From the NCBI RefSeq assembly GCF_000801105.2, contig NC_079517.1:15872001-15936000 (forward strand): a DNA stretch of 64,000 nt, written 5' to 3'. Shown here piece by piece: positions 1 through 9,390 of the stretch. The DNA is from Raphanus sativus (Eukaryota; Streptophyta; Magnoliopsida; Brassicales; Brassicaceae). Every line of letters begins with the position of its first letter. The stretch's first letter is position 1. The position numbers and the translations under genes were made by a program. The notes beneath the pieces are model-generated. The model was not told where the DNA came from. It ran no database searches and worked only from the letters and a program-made list of their open reading frames with translations.

Positions 1-354
1 GTCCTCTTTGTCGATTATTTGAAAAGAACCCCTGTACTATCTATTATTTGACCTTTACTTTTTAAAGGTTGTGATGGTAAATCAACTTTTTTTGTTGGTA
101 AATCAACGTTAACATCTGTAAATTCTTTAAGAAATTTCCAAAGTCTTAAAAGTCTCAATCAGGTTTTATTGGTTTAAAAGTTTTCAAAATCTTTTCAAGT
201 CATTTTAATCATTTTGTTTACTAATCAACACTTTTTTTCTAAAGCATAAAACATGGTTACTGTTTCTTTTTTAGTTACAGCAGCTAAAGTATGTACAACA
301 TCTTTACAGCAACAGCTCTAATTTTTACAATATATACATCATTTTCCCCTATTT

Positions 355-375
355 GATTGTTTTATATAAATGACC
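355..375 (+). promoter_or_regulatory. candidate TATA box upstream of the LIM fragment
   Basis: A TTTTATATAAATG stretch lies about 280 bp before the LIM start codon, followed by an A/G-rich leader up to the ATG at 647. This would suit a retained promoter and 5' UTR for the truncated LIM gene. Inference from motif and position only. The rest of 1-646 shows no coding signal. Confidence 0.3.
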
Positions 376-646
376 CGGTTTTTTGCCCATTTCAATTTCT
401 CAATCTAGTTTTGATAAATGATAGTTAAAAAAAAACACGAGCTACCCAGATTTAGAATATTGAACCATAGACGATAAAAGTCTATAATGGGCTCTCCTTA
501 TTCGAATCTTATCCATCAGAACCAAACTCTCAATCCAAGATTTTAAATGAAGGCAGAAAGATCACAAAAGAGCTTTGATTCTTGTTGTCTCTATTATGAT
601 CTGAAAGCTAAGGAAGAGGATAACAAAAGGATAGAGACAGAGAACA

Positions 647-786
647 ATGGATTTTACTGGGACACTAGACAAATGCAAGGCGTGTGACAAGACTGTATAT
701 GTTATGGATTTGATGACATTGGAAGGAATGCCTTACCACAAGTCATGCTTCAGGTGCAGCCATTGCAATGGCCCTCTCGTGGTATC
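647..786 (+). pseudogene. 5' fragment of a PLIM2-type LIM-domain actin-bundling gene
   Basis: The reading frame begins MDFTGTLDKCKACDKTVY and runs through the first zinc-binding half of a LIM domain, with CxxC, a His and the following CSHC pair. This matches the start of plant two-LIM proteins of the pollen PLIM2 class, which bind and bundle actin filaments. After residue ~46 (…NGPLVV) the frame becomes a Ser-rich string with no LIM character and stops at 886. The rest of LIM1 and all of LIM2 are absent downstream. By synteny this is probably the remnant of the At3g61230 (PLIM2c) orthologue. I see no splice donor explaining the break, so it looks truncated rather than spliced. Confidence 0.7.
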
Positions 787-1477
787 TACCTCTTCTTCCT
801 CTCTTCTTATGATTCTTCCAAGATCGTTCCACTGTTTTGGTGGGGGAAAGAAACTAGAGGAGTCTATCTTATCATTCGCAGATTAGCAACTATCAGTCGT
901 TCCGGTCTTGAACCTATTCATACGAAACATATGTATGGAACCCATAACCTTTTAACTCTTTGATACCAATTTTTCATTGTTGTTTGATGTCAAAGTGTAT
1001 AAACTTGTGGAATTGTTCTAAAACAAAGAACAAAACTAGATCTTAAATATCTCATTATATAATATGAAATTAATAAAAAGGTACAATAATTAATCAAACT
1101 TCAATAAATAAATAAAACTTAAAGAAAAATAAAACTAAAAAGCATAGAGATTTGTTATTAACTTTTTATTATTTAGTTTTCATATTTATCTGATTGACAT
1201 ATAGGGAAAACATCAAAATATTAAATGATTTGAATATATTAATTAAAAAACATGATTAAAACATATAGCTATATAGTTTTGTTAGATGAGTTTCGATGAA
1301 AAAACAATAAAAAGGTTTGACAGATTCTTGTTGATTATAAGGATACTATAAATTTCTTTTGTTGCATAACTAAACTTTAATAATTTTAGTTTCTATGTTA
1401 TTTAGAGGCTCAGTAATTAGTTTCATATTGGACCTCAAATATCTCAGTATCGGCATATAATCTGCGGCAAAATATTT
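787..1477. other. AT-rich spacer without recognisable gene
   Basis: Sequence after the LIM breakpoint has no conserved coding signal and becomes very AT-rich. It ends where homology to the inverted-repeat arm begins, near 1478. Confidence 0.5.
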
Positions 1478-2208
1478 TTTTCCAGGGACAGTGCTATTGG
1501 ATCATCCAAACTTGTATAAGATTGATTCTCTATATTCATACTGACATTGCAACTTTTATTGCTTGTTTTGATTATGATGGATACATCACTATGTCTATGG
1601 CACATATGCTAAGATTTGCAGTCTATAGTTCATGTTGTGATGCTAAACAACTGAAATTAAAATTCACATTTGCATTAAATTTCAATATAAATTTCAGTCA
1701 TTTTTATTAAAAGAGTAGTATATTTTATGATAACATAAATAACAAATAAATTAAGCTTTACATTTGAAAATGCCGCCGCAGGTTGTGGTTCCTTCAAAAC
1801 ACCTGCCAGATCCTTTCCACTTGGCAGTACGTACACTGATCAGCACATCGTTTAGGATCACAAATTCCTGATTCAACAAAATATTCATGACACAGTTCTT
1901 GTCCTTGTGACTCCATCGTCACTGTTCCTAAGAATATATTTAAATACATATATTAGTATCATCTCAATTATTTTGTTTTTTTTGTAAACTAAAATTATAG
2001 ACATACGTCATGGAGGGAAAACAGAATAATCAATTATTTTGTTATAAATCAAAAAGGCTACGAACAAATAAACATTATGAGGCAAAGAAGAAAAATATAA
2101 AAATATTGAATAAATTCTGAGTGTAGGACAAACCTAAAACAAGAACAATCATGAAAATAGCAAGAATAGTGGTTTTAGCCATATCAAATGATACAACAAG
2201 AATATAAA
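1478..2208 (-). repeat. left arm (outer part) of a DEFL-gene inverted duplication
   Basis: This block is the reverse complement of about 8735-9390 with only scattered differences. It covers the 3' flank (for example the shared segment around 1585-1625 and 9240-9300), both DEFL exons and the intron. Homology resumes at 6158 after the Helitron and continues to about 6400, pairing with about 8490-8740. The two arms therefore face each other across a spacer. Confidence 0.85.
1751..2182 (-). pseudogene. broken defensin-like (LCR/DEFL) gene, left copy
   Basis: Exon 1 (2134-2182) encodes a hydrophobic signal-peptide start (MAKTTILAIFMIVLVL) and exon 2 (1751-1927) the cysteine-rich part. Compared with the intact copy at 8759-9109, exon 2 has an extra GTAC-type tetranucleotide around 1829-1835 just after the fourth cysteine codon (TGTACGTACTGCC versus TGTACTGCC). 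This shifts the frame into an early TGA. A downstream cysteine codon (TGC in the right copy) is also GGC here, so relaxed constraint is likely. Splice sites still look usable, so a transcript could be made. DEFL genes encode small secreted disulfide-rich peptides; no function is proposed for this copy. Confidence 0.85.
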
Positions 2209-3481
2209 TCTATTTATATAAAGAAGAGTTGTTTCTCTCCTGCTGACACATCAGCATCTATGTCACAAATTCGAATGACGAAGAACCGACAATCGGGTCT
2301 TGCTGGGCTTTTACCGTAACGCGTATAAGTATTAAGCCCAATAGATAGAGAAAGCCTTTATTTGTGAGAAGGTAAAGCTATATACGAAATTGGGATTTCA
2401 TCGTCTTCTACGATCTGTCACGACCTGAACCAACCATGGAGATTCTGAATTTCAATTGAGAAGAATCGTCGTGGAGAAACTCTGTGTTATACTTTGTTTG
2501 TGTCGTTTCGTATTATTCATCGCCGTTTATGCATAGACATTTTTCTCCATTCGAGATTCTAGGGTTCGTCGTCTCTTGAAGACATGGTTTTGTATATCAA
2601 CAATGGCGATTATGAAACGGGGCGTGACTCGCTGCTTCATCGGAACCCTAAGCGTCGGAGCATGTTTCATGTCGGTTTCTCGATTCGTTTCCTCCGAACA
2701 GTTACAAGTCGCATTGATGAATCGTAATTAATCAAGCTTTAACTCTTCCTGCCCACAATCAATCTAATCCATCTTGGAAGCGGTGATTCTCACCTATAAA
2801 AAGGTGTGGCTAATCATTGTTCATCATCTTCACAGTTCGTTCCTAATCTCAATTTCATTTGTGTTTCTCTCTGAGTTGAAGGCTGGCCATTGTTCTTCCA
2901 TGGTGGAGGTGTGATTGCTCCGATTCTTGGGAGCAAGGAACATTAAACGTCGTGGCAAGTAGATGGGTTTTGACATGTTCCTCCTCGATGCTAAGGTTAT
3001 TTATTTTGTCAGACTCATTATAGTTGTATTTTTAAACAGATTCTGACGTATAAACAGAATCTCAGATTTTTTTTGAATCTTTGACCTGCAATAGCATTAA
3101 CATTGTTGGTGTACTCTGGTATGTTGGACCCTTGGGCATGTTCTTATTATTAAACTGCAAGAAAGTCACACACACGCATACGTAATCACGTTACTTAAAA
3201 ATACTTTCTATTTTGTTTTTCAAAGCTACTGTGTGGAGATGACAATAGTTGATAAGACTGCGGATTGGCTATTTGTTGGTTTCGATGGGGAAATTACGAA
3301 GTTACATAACATGCGAGCCTATGAAGCCGATCATCTACTGGTACATATCTGTTTCAGCATGTAGCATCGTTCTATACATCCAATTAAACTGTAACATCCC
3401 GAGTTGTGATATGTGAAAAGGTTTAAGAGAATTGATTTGGCTACCTATGTCACCAAAGTTGACTTACCTTTTCCGTCACAC

Positions 3482-3565
3482 ATCCGTTTAGAACTCCAGA
3501 GTTAAGCGTGCTTGGGCTGGAGCAGTGAAAGGATGGGTGACCTATCGGGAAGTGATTCGCGATAC
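3482..3565 (+). promoter_or_regulatory. 5S rRNA-like segment with Pol III internal promoter, left LTR
   Basis: The segment AGTTAAGCGTGCTTGGGC, then GGATGGGTGACC and CGGGAAGT, follows plant 5S rRNA from the A box through the intermediate element and C box. The 5' third of 5S is much less conserved. In Cassandra this part can be transcribed by RNA polymerase III; whether this copy is transcribed is unknown. Confidence 0.85.
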
Positions 3566-3934
3566 CGTGTAAGTGAGGCCAAAGCACGGGGAAAGGTCGG
3601 GTGGTGATTGCAGGGTCAGTAAACAATGATTTCGAGCCTTGGAAAAATTAACGACCGATCGACGGATAGGATGGGGCCCACGGGCCGAGAGAGCGGGCGT
3701 GGGTGGCCCATTAGCCGTGGGCGGTCGGGGCGTTACAAGTGGTTTTAGAGCTGGTTAGCCGTCTCAGTTCTGACCTGAGAGGCGTCTTGAGACCTGTCGT
3801 GGGGCGCAACGAGGACGTTGCGTTCTTTGAGAAGGGATGAATTGTAACATCCCGAGTTGTGATATGTGAAAATACTTAAAAGAATTGATGTGGCTACCTA
3901 TGTCACCAAAGTTGACTTACTTTTTCCGTCACAC

Positions 3935-4018
3935 ATCCGTTTAGAACTCGAGAGTTAAGCGTGCTTGGACTGGAGTAGTGAAAGGATGGGTGACCTATCG
4001 GGAAGTGATTCGCGATAC
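3935..4018 (+). promoter_or_regulatory. 5S rRNA-like segment, right LTR
   Basis: Same 5S-like box A / IE / box C arrangement as in the left LTR, with a few substitutions (for example TTGGACTGGAGTAGTG in place of TTGGGCTGGAGCAGTG). Confidence 0.85.
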
Positions 4019-4584
4019 CGTGTAAGTGATGCCAAAGCACGGGGAAAGGTCTGGTGGTGATTGTAGGGTCAGTAAACAATGATTTCGAGCTTTGGAAAAA
4101 TTAACGACCGACCGTCGGATGGGATGAGGCCCACGGGCCGAGAGAACGGACGTGGGTGGTCCATTAGCCGTGGACGGTCGGGGCGTTACATAAACATTTA
4201 CCACATAGGCTAGCGAAGGAGTGAACCAGAGGGAGGACTTGCACATTCCAAAGTTAGGGTTAGCAGCTACAACTTCACTGCCAACCATCAGACATTAACT
4301 ATCTCTCGCATTCTGAGCGGAGGTGACCGTGTGCCACTACAAGACTTTGTTGCCAATGTAAGTCACATCTCATATTTTATTTTGTTCTCTACGTACTATG
4401 CAAATAGTGATATGTGCTTCGCTTTTAACATGATGTCAACGATGATGGTGGAGATGATATGCTTGGGAACAACTCAGTATCTACTAAGGTGCCTGTTGGT
4501 GGTAATTATGGTGAGGGATCGTCAGTAATAGGAACATCTTCTATTGGTCGTACCACCAAGAACTCTTCAGCACCGTCAGCTTGA

Positions 4585-6130
4585 AGTAGCTGGATTCAGG
4601 TTTTTCAACTTGAATAAAGCTTGGACATCAATTTTTTTTTTTTGTGGTTTGTATTTAAACTTTTCTTCTACATTTTGCTATGTTTTTCAAACTGTGTTCA
4701 AAAGTTAAGCTTTAACTAATATAATATTTATTACAATTACTATGTTCTCTTATTTTTGGTTTAGATTCAATCATCTATACATTTCACTTTTCCAACTGTC
4801 ATGTTTCAATGTCTTTTTTAATATAATTTTTATTTGTTTTGATATGCTCTCCTCTTCGCTTTCAGTATTAGTCCACTTCTTATAAGAGATTCCCAGTTAA
4901 AAAGTGAAATTTTTATCGCACATACTACTGCTTTTGGAACTAATTAAACTACAAACACACAAACCATAAAGCTATAAAAAATGCAGCCCAACAATTTACT
5001 TTAAACAGAGTAATAAATTTATGTAGATGATTTTGCCAAAGTTTGTTCCTTCCATCAGACATTTTTACTCCTTTAAACAGTCAATAGATTGGTGTAGACA
5101 ACACTAACGACTAACATTATCACACTAACAACCAAATGAACATAGACTAAATATAACCAAATGAACATAAACTAAATACTTACACAAAAAGTTAAATCTT
5201 CGACATAAACCAATACAACATATCCTACGCATAGCGCGGACCAACCCTAAGACAAAAAGTAATGGCTATCAACAGTAGAATCATAAAATAGAACAGCCTA
5301 AGGATTTTTTTATTCTAAGAATTATATTTTATAAGTTAGTCAGTAATAGTTATTTCAAATATTATAATCAAAGTAATGGGTAACTTCATTTTCACATATA
5401 ATAATATATAAGATTCTAATAAACATGTAGACATATAAATAGTAACGATAGTTTCATATTATTTATTTATCTGTCCGAAAATAGTTTTAAGTTATAATGA
5501 ATGCAGTGTCGACCCTAAAATATTTTGGATCTAATACGAAATTAAAATATGAGCCCTAAAATATTTTAAAAATAAATATAAAAATATTATTTATGATTAA
5601 AATTACAATTTAAAAAAAATATGTCTATGTAGATAATCTTTTTATTTAATTTTATTTAGTTAAGAAACAAAACTTCAAAAATTATTTTGTAATACATGTC
5701 TCATATAAGTTTTAGGATCCATTTTATATTTTATTCTACTAACAGCAACAACAATAGGTTTTAAAGGCACTAAAACTCATGAGTTATTTCGTTATATTGC
5801 ATAAATCGTTAGTTTTAAAAGAAAATGTGGAAAGTAAAAAACAACTTAACACATGAAACAAATATATAACTAAGATAAAATAATTTTACTCTACTTACTC
5901 TAATTGTAAATTTAAAAATCTTTCTGACTTATTGGTATAGTTAAACTAAAATAAATATTGAGAGAAAGTACATAATTATATTTTTAAAAATTTATTATAA
6001 TTATACAAGTTATAATTTATACAATGAAGAGTAAAATACATAGATAAAATTGTTGTAAAACAATTATGAAGACTAATTCTATTTAAACTAAAATTTAAAA
6101 TAAATTTGTACTATCAATTTTAATTGTCCG
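4585..6130. other. AT-rich 3' part of the Helitron, no gene
   Basis: No coding signal. A/T-rich sequence leads to the 3' hairpin and CTAG terminus of the 2209-6157 Helitron. Confidence 0.6.
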
Positions 6131-6157
6131 CCCGCCCGTAGGGCGGGTTTACCCTAG

Positions 6158-6400
6158 TAAATAAATAAAGAACTGTTGTAGTTGTTTTTCATTCGTAAAT
6201 TTCTTAGACATAACAAATAAGATGTATATATATATACAGAGTACCACAGATAATAGAAAACGGAGAATCAACGTTTTTAGTTTTAATTAATTAGGGTCAA
6301 CTTGTAATTAATTAGATACATGAAACAAAAAATAGGAAAAATACCTCGAAAACAAACCAAATAAGAACTTAATAAAACATACTCTTTCTGTTTCATATTA
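6158..6400. repeat. left arm (inner part) of the DEFL inverted duplication
   Basis: Immediately after the Helitron, the sequence (AAAGAACTG…TTCTTAGACATAACAAATAAGATG… to AACTTAATAAAACATACTCTTTC) matches the reverse complement of 8490-8740 and ends near 6400. Confidence 0.8.
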
Positions 6401-6494
6401 AATATTTTTGTACTTTAAAAAAATATTTCACTTTATTTTAATTTTCAATGTATACCTCAAATTAAAATTCCACCTTTACCTTTATTTTAATCTA

Positions 6495-8384
6495 CTAGGT
6501 TTTTTGCCCGCAATTGCGGGCTTAATAGGTTTAAAAATTATAAATAGATATATTATCAATTCAAAAACCATTAAAATAAAATTATTCTCATGTTTTTATT
6601 TTTTTATTTTAATAAAATATCTTTTATTACGAAAACAAAATTGAAATATTCATATACATAAACTATATTTATTTTAAAAATATTACGATGTAAAATATTT
6701 TTAGATAATATAATATATAATATTTTAGATAATGATGAAATACCAAACTAATGAAATTAATTTTAAATTTATGGGTAGTTATATATTAACAAATATAACC
6801 TAATTATTTATTAAGAATAATAAAAATTTCAACGTTCTAAATTTAAACGTGAGAGCAAACAAATTATTTTTTAAATAATAATATAAATAATTTTGAATTT
6901 TTAACTTTTTCATAAATTATCACAATAGGTGATTTTGATTGTCCAAAAAAGTATCGTAAGAAAATAAATGATTCATTCTATCTTATGTGATATATATTTA
7001 TTAAACCAAATATAATATAAACATATATGTAATATTTTAATATTACTAAATTATAGTGTATAAGTTTGGCTATTATATTGTCTTTAGAATATTTTAACTA
7101 TTTTAAAGATAATGATAAATTATCAGTTAGATCACTAAAATTATTTATCAATATTAATAATTAAGCATAAAATAAGACTCAACCTATAATTATGGTGAAC
7201 ATGACAAATAAGCAAATTTAATTCTCAAATTATAGTATAGATAGATAGATTGTTTTATATCTTAATTTTTTTTTTAACTTTTATGGCAGAAACAATTATT
7301 TTAAGATAAAAATCCAATACGTGAGAATTATCTTATTTTAAAAATAATTAATATTATTTATATAAATACATTTTAAATATATAATAAATTCACAAATAAT
7401 AGTATAGATATTAAAAAGTTGCTTTATATCTTATTTTAAAACATTTATAATAGAAATAAATATTTTAAAATAAAAATATATAATTTTTTATTTTTTTAAA
7501 ATAATCTGATTAATATAAATTTATTTTAATTATATATAAAAATTTATTAAGTATATTTTGTCCGCACGTGTGAGCTTAATCTTCTTACTAATATTTATTA
7601 GTTTATAATTTATTAATTCAAAAACCAGTATGATAATTTACTATTTATATTTTCAAAAAAATCAAACATCAAACTATATATATATATATGACAAAAACAT
7701 TTCATTAAAATATGTATGAAAACATTCACATATTAGCAATATTTTAGAAAATATATTTATAGAAAATGGTTTTAGTTGGTTAATATTTAATTGTAAATAG
7801 TTTATGTTGTTTTATATCTTTTATAATTGAAAAATAAATTTTAAGATAATAACACAGATATTTAAAAAATTCTAAGATTATTAATAAAAAATCGTTTTAA
7901 TTATAAAATCATTTTATATAAAAGTCATGAAAGTTAGTATTGACTTTAATCACTTAATTATTATAAATTGTTTTATATCTTCTTTTTAACTTTTATAACT
8001 GAAAAATATTTTAAGATAACAACACAATACATAAGAATTATCTTATTTTTTTAAAATAATATTATTAACAAAAGTTTGTTTTTTATTTTATAGTTAATTA
8101 TATATAAAATTCATTAAGGGTATCATCGATTTTGACCACTCTAAACTTTTTACTTTTATATATTATTTTTAACTTTTATAACTGAAAAATATTTTAAGAT
8201 AACAACTCAATACATAAGAATTATCTTATTTTTTAAAAAATAATATTATTAATAGTATAGATTCGTTTTTGATTATATAACTAATTATATATAAAATTCA
8301 TTAAGGATATCATCGATTTTGACCACTCTAACTTTTAACGTGAGGGTTTTATTGCAAAAATTATTTCGCAAATAATAGTATAGA
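6495..8384 (-). mobile_element. Helitron in the inverted-repeat spacer (minus orientation, 1.9 kb)
   Basis: Read on the minus strand, the element begins TCTATACTATTATTTGCG after an A (plus 8384) and ends with the hairpin GCCCGC-AATT-GCGGGC, AAAAAAC and CTAG before a T (plus 6495). It has no gene. The interior is built of degenerate repeats, the clearest being about 185 bp long at 7975-8335, and internal copies of the 5' terminal motif occur near 7240, 7400 and 8255. The repeated 5' motif may mean several ends have merged, so the chosen outer ends are the most likely but not the only pairing. Confidence 0.65.
7970..8336. repeat. tandem repeat, ~185 bp unit, two clear copies
   Basis: Matching landmarks (ACTGAAAAATATTTTAAGAT and ATCATCGATTTTGACCACTC) recur at a spacing of about 183-188 bp. 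More diverged copies can be followed leftward to about 7240. Lies within the minus-strand Helitron. Confidence 0.7.
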
Positions 8385-8393
8385 TTAATAAAC

Positions 8394-8490
8394 AAAATGT
8401 AAAATAACACGTATAGTAAAAAGAAAAATTTTTATTTAATGTGTACATTAAAAATGTAAAATAACACGTATAGTAAAAAGAAAAATTTAA
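8394..8490. repeat. short tandem duplication next to right arm
   Basis: The phrase AAAATAACACGTATAGTAAA occurs twice about 60 bp apart. Confidence 0.7.
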
Positions 8491-9390
8491 ATTAAAGATA
8501 AACGGAAAGAGTATGTTTTATTAAGTTCTTATCTGTTTTCTTTTTAGTTAATTCAAGATATTTTTCTTATTTAGGTTATGACTTTTTTGTTTCATCTATC
8601 TAATTAATTAATTATTTTTGATTAATTCTAGATATTTTTCCTATTTAGGTTATGAGTCATATTATTTATACATCTTATTTGTTATGTCTAAGATATTTAC
8701 CAATACAAAACAAACTACATCAGTTCTTTGTTTTTTTATTCTTGGTGTATCATTTGAAATGGCTAAAATCACTATTCTTGCTATTTTCATGATTGTTCTT
8801 GTTTTAGGTTTGTTCTACACTTCAATAGTTTTATATTTTTTCTCATTTGTCTCGTAATGGTTATTTGTTCATAGCCTTTCTGATTTATAACAAAATAATT
8901 GAGATGATACTAATATATATTTAAATATTTATTTAGGAACGGTGACGATGGAGTCACAAGGACAAGAATTGTGTCATGAATATTTTGTTGAATCAGGAAT
9001 TTGTGATCCTAAACAATGTGCTGATAGGTGTACTGCCAAGTGGAAAGGATCGGGCAGGTGTTTTGGAGGTACCACAACCTGCGGCTGCACTTTCAAGTGT
9101 AAAGCTTAAACTTTTTTTGTTATTTATGTTATCATAAAATATACTACTATTTTAATAAAAAGGACTGAAAATTATATTGAAATTTATGCAAATGTGAATT
9201 CTAATTTCAGTTATTTAACATCATAACATGAACTATAGACTGCATATCTTAGCATATGTGCCATAGACATAGTGATGTGTCCATAATCAAAACAAGCAAT
9301 AAAAATTGCAATGTCACTATGAATATATAGAATCAATCTTATACAATTTTGGCTGATCCAATAGTACTGTCCTTGGGAGAATTACTTTGG
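8484..9390 (+). repeat. right arm of the DEFL inverted duplication
   Basis: Continuous counterpart of left-arm parts 1478-2208 and 6158-6400 in opposite orientation. It lacks the 2209-6157 Helitron and so preserves the pre-insertion sequence. An additional short local duplication (ATATTTTTC…TATTTAGGTTATGA at about 8560 and 8635) is present only here. Confidence 0.85.
8759..9109 (+). CDS. defensin-like secreted cysteine-rich peptide (LCR/DEFL), intact copy
   Basis: Two exons, 8759-8807 and 8937-9109, joined at GT/AG in phase 1, give 73 aa. Residues 1 to ~25 form a signal peptide (MAKITILAIFMIVLVLG…) followed by a mature peptide beginning near QELCHEYF. Eight cysteines lie in the order C…C-x4-C-x3-C…C…C-x-C…C, ending TFKCKA. 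Exon split after the signal sequence, size and spacing are typical of plant DEFL/LCR peptides. By position it belongs with the Arabidopsis LCR8/LCR53/LCR54 cluster. Such peptides are secreted and serve in defence or reproductive signalling; the role of this one cannot be read from sequence. The start follows a TCATTTGAA context and is the only in-frame Met before the hydrophobic core. Confidence 0.85.

Larger units (their letters stand above)
3390..4190 (+). mobile_element. complete Cassandra TRIM retrotransposon (801 bp)
   Basis: Two 348-bp LTRs (3390-3737 and 3843-4190) start TGTAACATCCC and end GCGTTACA. The 5-bp target duplication TAAAC is perfect (3385-3389 and 4191-4195). After the left LTR comes a primer-binding-like TGGTTTTAGAGC (3740-3751, close to the initiator-Met PBS), and before the right LTR a purine tract (GAGAAGGGATGAA). 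The internal part is only 105 bp with no coding capacity. Each LTR holds a 5S rRNA-like segment. This is the definition of Cassandra, a family mobilised by proteins made elsewhere. The LTRs differ at a modest number of sites, so the insertion is not very recent. Confidence 0.93.
2929..4584 (+). pseudogene. RPA70-like OB-fold gene (Helitron-borne), decayed
   Basis: Recognisable pieces are: an OB-fold start (ARNIKR…MGFDMFLLDAK) at 2929-2995 interrupted by an in-frame TAG; a C-terminal OB-fold piece (…VDKTADWLFVGFDGEI…) at about 3226-3340 ending at a GT donor; the exon containing SSYNFTANHQTLTISRI and GDRVPLQDFVAN at about 4208-4357; and an acidic, Ser-rich tail ending at TGA 4582-4584. These resemble the replication protein A large-subunit-like proteins common in plant Helitrons, which bind single-stranded DNA. 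A CTATAAAAAG motif at about 2793 may be its old TATA box. The central region is missing and a Cassandra element lies in the intron, so it is almost certainly non-functional. Confidence 0.7.
2209..6157 (+). mobile_element. Helitron (3.95 kb, non-autonomous) with RPA-like pseudogene
   Basis: The 5' end is TCTATTTATATAAAG directly after an A. The 3' end is CTAG before a T, six bases after a perfect 7-bp GC hairpin (CCCGCCC/GGGCGGG, 6131-6147). These are the standard Helitron termini, with insertion between A and T and no target duplication. The junction is confirmed inside the window: the reverse complement of the right DEFL arm (around 8700-8745) runs straight through the same position without this element. 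Contents are an RPA-like OB-fold pseudogene and a nested Cassandra. No Rep/helicase gene is visible and there is no room for one, so it would depend on a partner for movement. Confidence 0.88.

Noticed and set aside
3482..4018. Genuine 5S rRNA genes
   Set aside because: Only the internal-promoter half matches well, and both copies sit inside LTRs with target duplications, so they are Cassandra 5S segments rather than rDNA.
3995..4288. 97-codon minus-strand open frame
   Set aside because: It runs antisense through the Cassandra right LTR and the RPA-like exon, both of which are better explained.
2209..6157. Autonomous Helitron with Rep/helicase
   Set aside because: No helicase or Rep motifs; the element is too short once Cassandra is removed.
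6408..6644. 78-codon AT-rich open frame
   Set aside because: Composition-driven Ile/Leu/Phe string across the 3' end of a minus-strand Helitron.
1751..9109. Self-incompatibility S-locus (SCR/SP11)
   Set aside because: The peptide is small and cysteine-rich, but no SRK/SLG receptor is present and the neighbours match the chromosome 3 LCR cluster.
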